Assembly: GCF_002216685.1 (NCBI RefSeq)
Contig: NZ_CP022352.1
Location: 868,001 to 932,000, forward strand
Length of the DNA: 64,000 bases
Source: Vibrio tarriae
GTDB taxonomy: Bacteria > Pseudomonadota > Gammaproteobacteria > Enterobacterales > Vibrionaceae
Direction of reading: 5' to 3'
The notes beneath the pieces were generated by a model, which saw only the letters and a list, made by a program, of their open reading frames with translations, had not been told where the DNA came from and did not search any database. Made by a program: the position numbers and the translations under genes. How positions within the stretch are numbered: the first letter of the stretch is position 1; each line of letters starts with the position of its first letter. This document shows, piece after piece, positions 45,013 through 54,057 of this stretch.

Positions 45013-45702
45013 ATGGTGCTAACGGGCTACTCTTTATCACTGGTACAAGCAAGCTGGATGACGCTGCAAATTGCGTTGGCTAGCTTGCTGGTCGGTTTAC
45101 TGCTGGCACTGGTGTTTGCTGGCGGTGAAATGGCAAAACTGAAATTGATCAAATGGCCAACCACCTTGTTGGTTACCGTGATCCGTGGTTTGCCTGAGCT
45201 TTTGGTGGTGCTGTTTATCTACTTTGGCTCGACCCAAGTGTTGTTTTTCATCACTGGTGAATTTATTGAGATCAGCCCGTTTATCTCTGGTGTGATTGCG
45301 CTCTCGCTGATTTTTGCTTCGTACGCTGCGCAGACGTTGCGCGGCGCACTCAAAGCCGTGGGCAGAGGTCAGCGTGAAGCGGCCAGCGCATTAGGGATTC
45401 CTCCTAGCCATGCATTTATTCGTATTGTGCTGCCGCAGGCGGTACGCCACGCGTTGCCCGGTTTAATGAACCAATGGTTGGTTCTACTAAAAGATACGGC
45501 ATTAGTTTCTTTGATTGGGGTGACGGATCTACTGAAACAAGCGCAGCTCACTTCCGCGGCCACCCATGAAGCCTTTACTTGGTATGCAACGGCGGCGGCG
45601 GTGTATCTGGTGATCACATTGATCACGCAGCGCGCCGTAAAAGTCATAGATAACAAGTTTTCGATACAAGGCATGAGCCATAGCCAAGGAGCCAGCGCAT
45701 GA
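45013..45702 (+). CDS. artQ: Arginine ABC transporter permease ArtQ
   Basis: A 229-residue inner-membrane permease of the HisMQ family. Five helices; the EAA loop is REAASALGIPPSHAFIRIVLPQAVRHALPGLMNQW near residue 130. Start ATG 45013, one base after the artI stop; a longer frame starting inside artI is not needed. Pairs with ArtM. Confidence 0.93.
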   Translation: MVLTGYSLSLVQASWMTLQIALASLLVGLLLALVFAGGEMAKLKLIKWPTTLLVTVIRGLPELLVVLFIYFGSTQVLFFITGEFIEISPFISGVIALSLIFASYAAQTLRGALKAVGRGQREAASALGIPPSHAFIRIVLPQAVRHALPGLMNQWLVLLKDTALVSLIGVTDLLKQAQLTSAATHEAFTWYATAAAVYLVITLITQRAVKVIDNKFSIQGMSHSQGASA

Positions 45703-46367
45703 AAGAGCAACACCTATGGCAACTGCTTGAAGGCTTAGGCACCAGTTTGCAACTGACGGCGGCTTCGCTGCTGGTGGGCTGTATATTGTCACTCTTGATG
45801 ACCGTAAGCTTAGTGATGCGCACACCCGTCGTGCATTGGTTTAGCCGTGCGGTGATCACCTTGTTTACCGGCACTCCGCTGCTGGTGCAAATTTTCTTGG
45901 TGTATTACGGCCCAGGGCAGTTTGAATGGATCCGCGAAAGCGTACTTTGGGTATGGCTCAGCCAACCTTGGTTTTGCGCTATGCTGGCTTTGGCGCTCAA
46001 CACGGCGGCGTACAGCACGCAACTGTTTAAAGGCGCATTTAACGCCATTCCTAGCGGACAGTGGCAAGCGTGCCGCGCGTTAGGCATGAATAAAATTGCT
46101 ACGCTACGGGTGTTGCTGCCTTATGCATTACGCAGAGCTGTGCCAGCCTATTCCAACGAAGTGATTCTTGTCTTTAAAGGGACTTCGCTGGCCAGCACGA
46201 TCACCATTATGGATTTGATGGGCTACGCGCAGCGCATCAACGCCCAAACCTACGATACGTTGACAGTCTTTGGGATTGCTGGGGCATTTTACCTTGCAGT
46301 GAACGGCATTCTGACCCTGATCTTCTGCCAAATCGAGAAAAAAGCGTTAGCGTTTGAGGCGTATTGA
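45699..46367 (+). CDS. artM: Arginine ABC transporter permease ArtM
   Basis: 222 residues, the second HisMQ-type permease. Its EAA loop is WQACRALGMNKIATLRVLLPYALRRAVPAYSNEV. The end, IEKKALAFEAY, resembles E. coli ArtM. Its ATG overlaps the artQ stop by four bases. A terminator with five T follows, closing the operon. Confidence 0.94.
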   Translation: MKEQHLWQLLEGLGTSLQLTAASLLVGCILSLLMTVSLVMRTPVVHWFSRAVITLFTGTPLLVQIFLVYYGPGQFEWIRESVLWVWLSQPWFCAMLALALNTAAYSTQLFKGAFNAIPSGQWQACRALGMNKIATLRVLLPYALRRAVPAYSNEVILVFKGTSLASTITIMDLMGYAQRINAQTYDTLTVFGIAGAFYLAVNGILTLIFCQIEKKALAFEAY

Positions 46368-46398
46368 TTTTTAGTGTTGAATGGTTTTTGTGCGTTGT

Positions 46399-46430
46399 GC
46401 ACGCCATTTGTACGCGATGGCGTGCTTTTT
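46399..46430 (+). terminator. Terminator after artM
   Basis: GCACGCCAT / ATGGCGTGC stem followed by TTTTT. Confidence 0.9.
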
Positions 46431-46551
46431 AATCACTTGATTAAATTGCTGAAATTTTTTATTGACCAGAAATCTCAATCCGTTAAAGTACGCCTCGTTC
46501 TCACGGCAAAGCTCGTTAGAACAGATGGTGTCTTCCATCGCAGTATGCGTT

Positions 46552-46638
46552 GCCCTGGTGGTGAAATCGGTAGACACAAGGGATTTAAAATCCCTCGACT
46601 TTCGAGTCGTGCCGGTTCAAGTCCGGCCCGGGGCACCA
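46552..46638 (+). tRNA. tRNA-Leu (TAA)
   Basis: 87 bases with encoded CCA. Acceptor GCCCTGG / CCGGGGC (with one G-U pair), anticodon arm AGGGA-TTTAAAA-TCCCT with anticodon TAA, a long class II variable arm (TCGACTTTCGAGTC) and T arm GGTTCAAGTCC. 23 bp before the second tRNA-Cys, so they form one transcript. Confidence 0.96.
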
Positions 46639-46661
46639 TCATCCTCAAGACACATCACTTA

Positions 46662-46735
46662 GGCGCGTTGGCAGAGTGGCCATGCAGCGGATTGCAAATC
46701 CGTGAACCTCGGTTCGACTCCGGGACGCGCCTCCA
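46662..46735 (+). tRNA. tRNA-Cys (GCA), second copy
   Basis: Identical to the copy at 43109-43182 and in the same orientation. Downstream of tRNA-Leu. The two copies flank the artPIQM operon as 74 bp direct repeats. Confidence 0.97.
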
Positions 46736-46767
46736 TTATTTCCTCTCTTGTTGATACAAAACTCTTT

Positions 46768-47556
46768 CTAGCGTTCATCAAAAAAATCTTTATTGCGTAT
46801 GTATTTACTCATCAAGTGATAAGAGAACGGCCGAATTAACCAACTGATGATCGAACGCCCTAAACGCTCCCATGTCGGTGTGTTTTCGTAAATTCTGCCG
46901 TTGTACAGCCAGAGTAATTTTCCAGCATGCCAGTACAGGAATGGCACGGGTGGCATGAAGGTTACGATGTCCAGATCGCAGCAGATGCGATAGGTTTTAT
47001 GAGCCAGCCCATAGTATTTCGGAAAGCGCCAATCCCCGATCGCAGGTTGACCAAAAGTGACGACTCGCTTGATCGTGCGTGGATATTTTCGCTCAAAATA
47101 GTCCGCAAACACGCAGCCAATCGCGCCGCCGGAAGAGTGTCCGGTGATCGCAATGCGTTTGCCTTGTTCAATCAGCGGCAGTAGGGTTTGTTCCAGTTTT
47201 TCAATCACCGTCATGCCAAGCGTATCTTGGTTTCGGCTCGGTTGGCTCTCTTGATGCAGTAAGTGATAAAAGCCGGCATGAATGCGGTATTGCAGCCCTA
47301 AATGGCGGCAACTGCGTGTCCAAACCGCGAAGTTGAGTAGCCAGTCGGTGAGGCTGTGTGAGCCTTTAATGACAACAACCACTTCATCGCTCGCTCGGCT
47401 CCACAATACTCGGATCATGATTTTGCCAAACTGATTGGTGATCACACGCTGTCCGTTAGGATCAAATCCGTAGCGAGTCTGCTTAAAAATGCGCGGATAA
47501 GCGAGGTTGCACAAAACGGCGTAGCGTTCGTATTGGTAGCGTTTGAGTGGTTTCAC
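46768..47556 (-). CDS. Class 3 lipase-like alpha/beta hydrolase
   Basis: A 262-residue Lipase_3 (PF01764-type) protein. Nucleophile elbow AITGHSSGGAIGCVFA near residue 140; upstream VVVIKGSHSLTDWLLN with the oxyanion-region motif, and downstream VVTFGQPAIGDWRFPKYY and ICCDLDIVTFMPPVPF with the acid. No signal peptide, so cytosolic or inner-face. Start GTG at 47556 (KPLKRYQYERYAVL). Substrate unknown. Convergent with the tRNA cluster. Confidence 0.82.
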   Translation of the reverse strand: MKPLKRYQYERYAVLCNLAYPRIFKQTRYGFDPNGQRVITNQFGKIMIRVLWSRASDEVVVVIKGSHSLTDWLLNFAVWTRSCRHLGLQYRIHAGFYHLLHQESQPSRNQDTLGMTVIEKLEQTLLPLIEQGKRIAITGHSSGGAIGCVFADYFERKYPRTIKRVVTFGQPAIGDWRFPKYYGLAHKTYRICCDLDIVTFMPPVPFLYWHAGKLLWLYNGRIYENTPTWERLGRSIISWLIRPFSYHLMSKYIRNKDFFDER

Positions 47557-47622
47557 AATGTCATAGAGTTTGCGGTTTACGATGACTCTATGTGTGGATT
47601 ATGAAGCTTAGATGAAATGGCA

Positions 47623-47798
47623 TATATCCTTCCTAGTTGGATCTGCAGCGGTGTTGGCTATGTTCGTTCACCCACATAACAGAGTCTGTCTATGCTTATG
47701 GGGATTATGAAAGCTCTTCTAACCAAAGGCCAGTCTACGGCTGTGCAAATTTGTCACTCACTTACCGCCTACCTGCAACTACAAGTAGTTTTGGTATA
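47623..47798. repeat. ERIC-like repeat with an internal insertion
   Basis: Left arm (ATATATCCTTCCTAGTTGG, CTGCAGCGGTGTTGGCTATG, TTCGTTCACCC), palindromic centre AGTCTGTCTATGCTTATGGGGA, right arm (CACTCACTTACCGCCTACCTG, then ACAAGTAGTTTTGGTATA). GCAGCGGTGTTGGCT is the ERIC core. Between the centre and the right arm are about 45 extra bases (about 47707-47752), making it 176 bp instead of about 127. Confidence 0.8.
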
Positions 47799-47918
47799 GA
47801 AGTACGGGTGAAATCCCTTTGGTTGCGTAAAAGGAGATAACGCACCTTTAACCTCAATCAATTTTCTGCGATGTAGATTTTGTTATGGTGGCGACAGTTA
47901 TTTTTTGGAGTACAACTT

Positions 47919-48326
47919 GTGCCACAACCAACATCTTCCATTTTATCTGGTGCTTTGCTTACTGAATTTCGGACTGTGCAAGCGATGATTGCTATTTACT
48001 GTCGTGATCATCATCAAAAAACGGGGATGTGTTCTGAATGCTTGGCTTTGATGGAATATGCGGAAACGCGCCTAGATCGTTGTCCTTATGGAGAAGAGAA
48101 GCCGACCTGTAACCGTTGCCCAATTCATTGCTACAAACCAGAACAAAAAGCGATGATGAGAGAAGTCATGCGTTATGCTGGGCCAAGGATGTTGTTACCA
48201 CACCCCATTTTGTCGTTTCGCCATTTATGGCATGAAAGAAAAGCCATCCCAGAAAAACCGAAAGCAGAGGCTTCTAACCGTCATCAACGGTTAAAAGCAA
48301 TGAAAATGGCAACCAAAGCGCCGTAA
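47919..48326 (+). CDS. YgbA-like protein (nitrous oxide-stimulated promoter family)
   Basis: A 135-residue protein of the PF11756 family. Core: TVQAMIAIYCRDHHQKTGMCSECLALMEYAETRLDRCPYGEEKPTCNRCPIHCYKPEQK, then REVMRYAGPRMLLPHPILSFRHL. The cluster of cysteines (C..C, C, C..C, C) suggests a metal or Fe-S site. In E. coli ygbA is NsrR-regulated and induced by nitric oxide; no NsrR site was recognised here. Start GTG 47919, preceded by TGGAG. A TTG at 47880 opens the frame earlier but has no support. Confidence 0.87.
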   Translation: MPQPTSSILSGALLTEFRTVQAMIAIYCRDHHQKTGMCSECLALMEYAETRLDRCPYGEEKPTCNRCPIHCYKPEQKAMMREVMRYAGPRMLLPHPILSFRHLWHERKAIPEKPKAEASNRHQRLKAMKMATKAP

Positions 48327-48332
48327 AGAAGG

Positions 48333-49487
48333 TTATTCGCCCGCCACCCATTGGCGTTTGGTTTTGACGCTTTTGATCAGCATATACAAACAAGTTGCGA
48401 GTAGGATGGCAAACAAGTAAGCCATCAAGCCGTGGCGATCTTGCATAAACCAATCGGCCAATACCGGACCTACCACCGAGCCTACGCTGTAGCTGAGCAG
48501 CATCACTTGGGTTGCGGAAACAATGTAGCTCGCATCCAATTTATCGCAGCCTAAATTAATCGCGATTGGGTAGAGGGCGAAGGTCGCCATGCCTAAAATA
48601 AATAGGCTAACGCCCAGTACGAGCAGCGAATCATCAAACACGGTCAGCGTAATGGCTGCCGTGCCAAGTACGCAGAACAGCGCCATCTGCAGAGTGCGAC
48701 CTAAAAATTTAGACAGCCAAGGCACCAAAGGTTGAACCGCCATGCCGCCCAAAATCACCAGCGCCATTAAGTTACCCAGATCGGTGTGGCTAATGCCACG
48801 ATTGGCAAGTTCCACCGGCATCAAACCGTAAATTGCTCCTAATGTCAGGCCCGAAACTAAGCAGCCGATCATCGCCGCTTTACTGAGCTTGAAAATCTGA
48901 CGCAACGAAAGTGAGCTAGCTTGTTGTGTGGAAGGCTGATCCGAATCGACGTACATCAGCACCATGGAAGCAATCAAAAGTAGTGTGGTGATCGCAATAA
49001 AAGGCACGGCACCTGCCACACCCAGTTGGCCAATTGCCATTTGTCCGAGTGCAGTACCGCCATAGAGTGACACCATGTAAATGCCAAGACGCTTCGCGCG
49101 ACCTTGTTCATCGCCATGCAGTAACCAAGATTCCACCACCACAAAAATGCCGGCCACGGCGATACCTGCGACCAAGCGCGCCAAAAGCCAAACACTGGCG
49201 TAGGGCAATAGCGGCATAACCACAATCGACAGTTGCAGTAAGCTCAAGCACCATACAAAGGCTTTACGGTGGCCTAAACGATTAACGAAAGGTTCTGCAA
49301 CCAGCGCGCCCGCTAATAATCCGGCATAAAAAACGCTTGCCAGCCAACTGGCCAAATCAGATTCGAGTTGGTAATGCTGCAGCATTAAGGGCACTAGGCT
49401 CATTAAGTAGCCAGCGGCAATTGCATACAGAGTTAAGGCAATAACAGGCACCGCAATGCGGTTTGGTGCAGAAGAATGGATTTCCAC
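48333..49487 (-). CDS. MFS transporter, YcaD-like
   Basis: A 384-residue major facilitator with 12 predicted helices. It resembles E. coli YcaD along the whole length: SWLASVFYAGLLAGALVAEPFVNRLGHRKAF (loop 2-3 motif), VAGIFVVVESWLLHGDEQGRAKRLGIYMVSLYGGTALGQ, GLTLGAIYGLMPVELANRGIS, FALYPIAINLGCDKLDASYIV. The transported substrate is unknown. It ends 7 bp from the ygbA-like stop (convergent). Confidence 0.87.
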   Translation of the reverse strand: MEIHSSAPNRIAVPVIALTLYAIAAGYLMSLVPLMLQHYQLESDLASWLASVFYAGLLAGALVAEPFVNRLGHRKAFVWCLSLLQLSIVVMPLLPYASVWLLARLVAGIAVAGIFVVVESWLLHGDEQGRAKRLGIYMVSLYGGTALGQMAIGQLGVAGAVPFIAITTLLLIASMVLMYVDSDQPSTQQASSLSLRQIFKLSKAAMIGCLVSGLTLGAIYGLMPVELANRGISHTDLGNLMALVILGGMAVQPLVPWLSKFLGRTLQMALFCVLGTAAITLTVFDDSLLVLGVSLFILGMATFALYPIAINLGCDKLDASYIVSATQVMLLSYSVGSVVGPVLADWFMQDRHGLMAYLFAILLATCLYMLIKSVKTKRQWVAGE

Positions 49488-49620
49488 AGCAGGCCTCGGG
49501 AACAGCAGAAGGAACAGTTGGCGCGAATATGGGACGAATAGTGCGCAGAGTAAAACGAAAAAAAACGTTCTTGACGATAAACTTTGCTTGTTGAGGAGAA
49601 GGGCGGGGAAAGTGCGAGTT

Positions 49621-49653
49621 AAGTTGGCATAATTTTATCGAAAATGCCAACTT
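49621..49653. terminator. Hairpin after trxC
   Basis: A 10 bp stem AAGTTGGCAT / ATGCCAACTT downstream of trxC. The T-run is weak. Confidence 0.5.
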
Positions 49654-49675
49654 AATTGTGAATTGCAAGATGCGA

Positions 49676-50110
49676 TTATTTAGTCAGCGCTTGGTTTAAC
49701 CATTGATCAAATTGAGATTTTGGCAGTGCGCCATTGATCATGTCGATGCGTTGGCCATTTTTGAACACCATAATGGTGGGAATACTGCGAATTTGAAAAT
49801 GTGCAGCAAGGTTTTGCTGCGCTTCGGTATCAATTTTCACGCAGCGGATCTGGCCTTTCCGCTCGGTGGCAACATCACTAAAAATCGGTGCGAAGCCGAC
49901 ACAAGGGTTACACCACGGAGCCCAAAAATCGACGACGACAGGTTTGTCGCTTTGCAGCAGCGCGGAAAAATTGGCTTCGGTACCTTCAATTGGCGCGCCA
50001 TCAAGTAATGCGCTTTGGCATTTTCCACAATTTGGGCTTTCGGTAATCCGCTCTTCTGGCACACGGTTAAGGCTGTGGCAAGATGGGCAGCGGGTATTGA
50101 ATGTTGACAT
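49676..50110 (-). CDS. trxC: Thioredoxin 2, with WCNPC active site
   Basis: A 144-residue thioredoxin with an N-terminal zinc-binding extension: CPSC (residues 8-11) and CGKC near residue 30 provide four cysteines, as in E. coli TrxC. The thioredoxin fold follows: [48 protein letters not shown] with the cis-Pro. The active site reads WCNPC and not WCGPC, and the following position is Val where E. coli has Arg. The nucleotide sequence is unambiguous (TGT AAC CCT TGT). Redox potential and partner choice may differ. Ribosome binding site GAGAGGAAG before ATG 50110; transcribed alone. Confidence 0.93.
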   Translation of the reverse strand: MSTFNTRCPSCHSLNRVPEERITESPNCGKCQSALLDGAPIEGTEANFSALLQSDKPVVVDFWAPWCNPCVGFAPIFSDVATERKGQIRCVKIDTEAQQNLAAHFQIRSIPTIMVFKNGQRIDMINGALPKSQFDQWLNQALTK

Positions 50111-50278
50111 GACTTCCTCTCTTTATTTTGCGCTTTCGTTACCAGTTTAAGCTCAATGGTTAACCATGGTTCGAAAATCGGCGTATACTTCTGCCCATTG
50201 CCGACAATGGCGACGGGCGTTGCTCAATATCTTGGGGCGCTCCGCCAAATTACAATAAGCAGCATAGACGGAATTTTT

Positions 50279-51367
50279 ATGACTCAATGTTATGCCGAAA
50301 TCACCGGGTGGGGTAAATGTCTGCCACCTGCGACGCTCTCCAATCACGATTTGAGCACCTTTCTTGATACTTCCGATGAGTGGATTCAATCACGTACTGG
50401 GATTGAACAGCGTCGGATCAGCCACGTGAATACTTCCGATCTCGCTACCGTTGCCGCTCAGCATGCCATTGCCTGTGCGGGCGTCAGCGTTGAAGAGATA
50501 GACCTGATTATTGTGGCAACCTGTTCACCGGATTCGTTAATTCCCAATATTGCTTCAAAAGTGCAGCAAAATTTAGGTATTCCTTCTGCCGCCGCCTTTG
50601 ATCTCAACGCCGCCTGTACCGGTTTCCTCTATGGCTTAGAAACCGCGACACGCTTGATGCAAGCGAGCCATTATCGCCATGCTTTGGTGATTGGTGCTGA
50701 GCGCCTCTCTTTCTATCTGGACTGGACGAAGCGTGACACCGCCGTGCTGTTTGGAGATGGCGCAGGTGCTGTGGTATTGAGCAAGACCGAACAGAAAGTG
50801 GGCTTGCAAGATGCGCAAATTGGCTGTGATGCCCAAGGACGAGATATTTTAGCGGTACCTAAGTTTGGAACCGCGATGGATCGTTTTGATGCAGACAATG
50901 GTTACTGGGCGTTTGATTTCGTGGGTAAAGAGATCTTTAAACGCGCGGTGCGTGGCATGGGGGCTGCGGCGCAGCAAGTGTTGGCGCGTAGCGGCTTATC
51001 GACCGAAGAAATCGATGTGGTCATCCCGCATCAAGCCAATATCCGCATTATTCAAACCCTGTGTGATTTGGCGGGCATCGCGCAAGACAAAGCCTTTGTG
51101 AATATTCATCGCTACGGTAATACCTCCGCGGCTACGGTGCCGATTGCCCTGTGCGAAGCGTTAGAGCAAGGCAAAATTAAACCTCATGATAATCTGTTGG
51201 TCGCCGCTTTTGGCGCGGGTTTAACTTGGGGAGCGGGTCATATTCGCTGGGGGGAGCGGGTAACGCCTCTGGGTAAAAGTGATGCGCAATTGCCTTCTTG
51301 TGATCACACTGCGTTAGATCTGTTGAGCAAGGCGATCGAGCACTGCAAGCGTCATCAATCAGAATGA
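50279..51367 (+). CDS. 3-oxoacyl-ACP synthase III-like (FabH2-type)
   Basis: A 362-residue ketoacyl synthase III. Catalytic triad: Cys in [17 protein letters not shown], His in [14 protein letters not shown], Asn in [31 protein letters not shown] and [14 protein letters not shown] are typical. It has a C-terminal extension of about 38 residues past the usual FabH end ([13 protein letters not shown]). I place the start at ATG 50279; an open frame continues upstream to 50156, but its sequence has no family counterpart. The normal FabH lies with the fab genes on chromosome I in Vibrio, so this is probably a second KASIII with altered chain preference. Ends in a clear terminator. Confidence 0.9.
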   Translation: MTQCYAEITGWGKCLPPATLSNHDLSTFLDTSDEWIQSRTGIEQRRISHVNTSDLATVAAQHAIACAGVSVEEIDLIIVATCSPDSLIPNIASKVQQNLGIPSAAAFDLNAACTGFLYGLETATRLMQASHYRHALVIGAERLSFYLDWTKRDTAVLFGDGAGAVVLSKTEQKVGLQDAQIGCDAQGRDILAVPKFGTAMDRFDADNGYWAFDFVGKEIFKRAVRGMGAAAQQVLARSGLSTEEIDVVIPHQANIRIIQTLCDLAGIAQDKAFVNIHRYGNTSAATVPIALCEALEQGKIKPHDNLLVAAFGAGLTWGAGHIRWGERVTPLGKSDAQLPSCDHTALDLLSKAIEHCKRHQSE

Positions 51368-51388
51368 TTTTCTGAATGTTGGAATAAG

Positions 51389-51417
51389 AATAGGGCAAGT
51401 TTTACTTGCCCTATTTA
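51389..51417. terminator. Terminator between fabH2 and glpC
   Basis: A 12 bp stem AATAGGGCAAGT / ACTTGCCCTATT with a 3-base loop. Works for both converging units. Confidence 0.9.
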
Positions 51418-51508
51418 CTGTCCTCCCTAAACCACGGCTTTCAGCAGTGGTGATTGTTTAATATTTCCGTCCAGCTTTTGGCTTCTAGTAGGAAGTGGCT
51501 ATTCACGC

Positions 51509-52750
51509 TCAAGCACTAGGCTCATTGGTCAGCGCCATCGCCAGTAAACTCACCGGATGAATGGTTTCCAAGTGCGCGTTTTCTTCGATTTGCCACTTAC
51601 AGGTTTCGCAATCGGTCACCGCATAATCGGCATCAGAGGTTTGAATCGCATCAAACAGATGCGAACCAATTTTCTTCGATACCTCGTAGTTCTCTTCTTT
51701 AAAACCATAGGTTCCAGCTAGGCCACAGCACTCACTGTCGAGCACCACCAGCTCTAAGCCGGGGATCATTTTCAGCAGCTCAATCGTAAACATCACATTA
51801 CCACTGCGCTCTAAATGGCAAGGGGTGTGATACACCACTTTTTTGTGCACGGGTTTCATCTTCGGCGCGTTACCGCTCATAAACTCTTTGAGCAGAAAAC
51901 GCGTGACGTAATGGATTTGATCCACCACTTGGCTGTTATCTACCCCTAGCACATGCGGGTATTCTTGCTGCAAGGTAAACGAGCAGGTGGAAGAGGTGGA
52001 AAGCACCGGCGCATGGTAATCATTGACCATAGCCGTAAGGTATTTGACGTTGTGCAGCGCGTTTTTACGCGCTTTGTTGTGAAAACCGTTGGCGATCAGG
52101 GGCACACCGCAACACTTTTCGCTATCAAGCAAACGCACGCCTATGTTCATCGCGTTCATCACTCGCACAAAGTCTTTACCCAGTTGCGGGTGGTTGTAGT
52201 TCACGTAGCAACCATGGAAATAAGCCACTTGCCTTTGGTAGAGCGGCTGGCTGGTGCAGTTTTGTTTAAACCAGCGACGGAACGTGCCGTGCGAATATTT
52301 GGGTAAGGTTTTATGGTCATGCACGCCGATGGTTTTGTGCATCAGCTTTTTCACCAATGGCAACGAGGTTGCGGCGTTGACGAGTGGTGCAAACGGCGTG
52401 GCGATCGAGCCAAATAAGTCGGTGTGGCTGAGTACAAAATCACGCATCAATTTAGGGTTGAGTGGCTTTTTGCCGTATTTGCCACGCGCCACGGCGATCA
52501 TATCGCCAATTTTGACGCCTGAAGGGCAGGCGGTTTCACAGCGTTTGCAGTTGGTGCACAGCTTGAGCGCGTCATCATAATATTCGGCATTTTTGATCCG
52601 TAAACGCTCACCATCTGGGCCACACTGTTTGGGGCCGGGATAGTTTGGGTTGGCTTTGGAAACGGGGCAATACACAGTGCACACCGTGCATTTGATGCAT
52701 TGATCAAAGGTGGTATTTTGCGGTGCAGAGTGAATAAAGGCATGGTTCAT
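51509..52750 (-). CDS. glpC: Anaerobic glycerol-3-phosphate dehydrogenase subunit C
   Basis: The 413-residue membrane-anchoring Fe-S subunit. Two 4Fe-4S ferredoxin motifs at the N-terminus: CIKCTVCTVYCPVSKANP and CTNCKRCETACPSG. Two CCG-type cysteine-rich domains follow: VAYFHGCYVNYNHPQLG ... SEKCCGVPL, and VYHTPCHLERSG ... DSECCGLAGTYG. It accepts electrons from GlpAB and passes them to menaquinone for fumarate or nitrate respiration. Last gene of glpABC; overlaps glpB by four bases. Confidence 0.95.
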   Translation of the reverse strand: MNHAFIHSAPQNTTFDQCIKCTVCTVYCPVSKANPNYPGPKQCGPDGERLRIKNAEYYDDALKLCTNCKRCETACPSGVKIGDMIAVARGKYGKKPLNPKLMRDFVLSHTDLFGSIATPFAPLVNAATSLPLVKKLMHKTIGVHDHKTLPKYSHGTFRRWFKQNCTSQPLYQRQVAYFHGCYVNYNHPQLGKDFVRVMNAMNIGVRLLDSEKCCGVPLIANGFHNKARKNALHNVKYLTAMVNDYHAPVLSTSSTCSFTLQQEYPHVLGVDNSQVVDQIHYVTRFLLKEFMSGNAPKMKPVHKKVVYHTPCHLERSGNVMFTIELLKMIPGLELVVLDSECCGLAGTYGFKEENYEVSKKIGSHLFDAIQTSDADYAVTDCETCKWQIEENAHLETIHPVSLLAMALTNEPSA

Positions 52751-54057
52751 AGCAGCACCTCCGGTTGTTTGGTTTGCGCATAAGTCGCAAGGATCTGTTC
52801 TACGGCATGATAAGCGGTTGCAATCGCTACGCCTCCGCCACAGCCTTCAAACACGGGGTCGTACCCACTGAGCATTGCGCCGCAACACCAAAGATTGTCA
52901 ATGGTTTTGCCTTGGCGTGACGGATGCAAATTGGCATCGGTAGTGACGCCGAAAGTCATAAACGGGTGTGATTGTGCGGCAATAAATTGGGTATGTCGCC
53001 ACTGAGCGCGGTCAGGGTTTTGCTGGACGTCCAGCGCAAAGATCGGCTCTTGAATCGCATGTTGTGAGGCTTGTAATCCTTGGCTGAAGTAACTGCCGGT
53101 CGCCATCACATAGTGCTCAGCACTGATCGGAAAATCGCGCAGATTTTGAGTATGAATAGCAGTGAGGCGAGAGCCTGCAAAATCGCCACCAATCACTTTG
53201 TCTCCCTTGAGTTGCACGCCGCCACCTTGGATGAAACTACGATGCAGTGCTTCTTCAATGCGGATCCCGAGCAGTGATGGGGGCATAGTCGGCACTTCAT
53301 GAAAGCGCAGTTGGGTTACCTGTTGGAGTTTGCTCATCAAATGCAAACCATCACCGTTGCCCATGATGGCAGGCATGATCACCAGATCATCAGCACGCGC
53401 AACGCGCATCAGTTGGTCGCACAATGCATTCCACGCCGATTCTTGGCGTAGCAAGCGCGCAATATCAATCGAACGTAGCTCGTTAGGGTTACGTCGGAAC
53501 CCTTCAAAGCCGGGGATGGAAACATTCACCGTGAGCATTGGCGTGTTAGCAAGCTCAGGGCGCTGAGCGAGGTTATCGCGCAGCATCGTAGGTTGAAAAT
53601 CGCGATAGCCGTCAATCGCAACAATGATAATACGTGAAAAGTCGGCATTGCCGCGATAAGGGTAAACAAAAGGCTGTGATAGCCATGTATTTTTTAGGGT
53701 ACCAAGTGGGGTAATGCGCCAGTGGTTGGCACCATCGGGCTCGTGATGCAAAGGGACGTGCGCACTGTCTAAAGTACGTTTGAACCACATCAAACCTTTT
53801 TCGCTGTTTTTGCGCCCGACTTTGCTGTAAGGGTGCTCTGGTGCTTGCTGTTGTAAAGCTGAAAGTGCGTCAAACGGCTGATTCACTACGCTGCCATCTG
53901 GCAAACGTCCAAGCACATCAATCGAGCCGGAAGAAAAATGCAGCGCACTTTGCCCTTGGTTGATTAACACCACTTTTTTTCCGGCTTGCAGTGCGCGCAG
54001 GGCGGCGCTGTATCCGGCAATTCCGCCACCGATGACGGCCACATCATAATGCATCAT
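52747..54057 (-). CDS. glpB: Anaerobic glycerol-3-phosphate dehydrogenase subunit B
   Basis: The 436-residue FMN/FAD-containing subunit. N-terminal Rossmann motif YDVAVIGGGIAGYSAALRALQAGKKVVLI, ALHFSSGSIDVLGRLPDG, and the C-terminal FAD closure TIDNLWCCGAMLSGYDPVFEGCGGGVAIATAYHA. Length close to E. coli GlpB (419). Start overlaps glpA stop, end overlaps glpC start, so the three are coupled. Confidence 0.95.
   Translation of the reverse strand: MMHYDVAVIGGGIAGYSAALRALQAGKKVVLINQGQSALHFSSGSIDVLGRLPDGSVVNQPFDALSALQQQAPEHPYSKVGRKNSEKGLMWFKRTLDSAHVPLHHEPDGANHWRITPLGTLKNTWLSQPFVYPYRGNADFSRIIIVAIDGYRDFQPTMLRDNLAQRPELANTPMLTVNVSIPGFEGFRRNPNELRSIDIARLLRQESAWNALCDQLMRVARADDLVIMPAIMGNGDGLHLMSKLQQVTQLRFHEVPTMPPSLLGIRIEEALHRSFIQGGGVQLKGDKVIGGDFAGSRLTAIHTQNLRDFPISAEHYVMATGSYFSQGLQASQHAIQEPIFALDVQQNPDRAQWRHTQFIAAQSHPFMTFGVTTDANLHPSRQGKTIDNLWCCGAMLSGYDPVFEGCGGGVAIATAYHAVEQILATYAQTKQPEVLL

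Noticed and set aside
43109..46735. Integrative element bounded by tRNA-Cys repeats
   Set aside because: There is no integrase or phage gene between them, and the cargo is a normal housekeeping arginine transporter; kept only as a recombination-prone arrangement.
46374..46754. A 126-residue frame across the tRNA cluster
   Set aside because: It covers tRNA-Leu and tRNA-Cys, which are unambiguous RNA genes.
47637..47840. A 67-residue ORF within the ERIC-like repeat
   Set aside because: It is the repeat's own sequence read in frame; palindromic DNA, no ribosome binding site.
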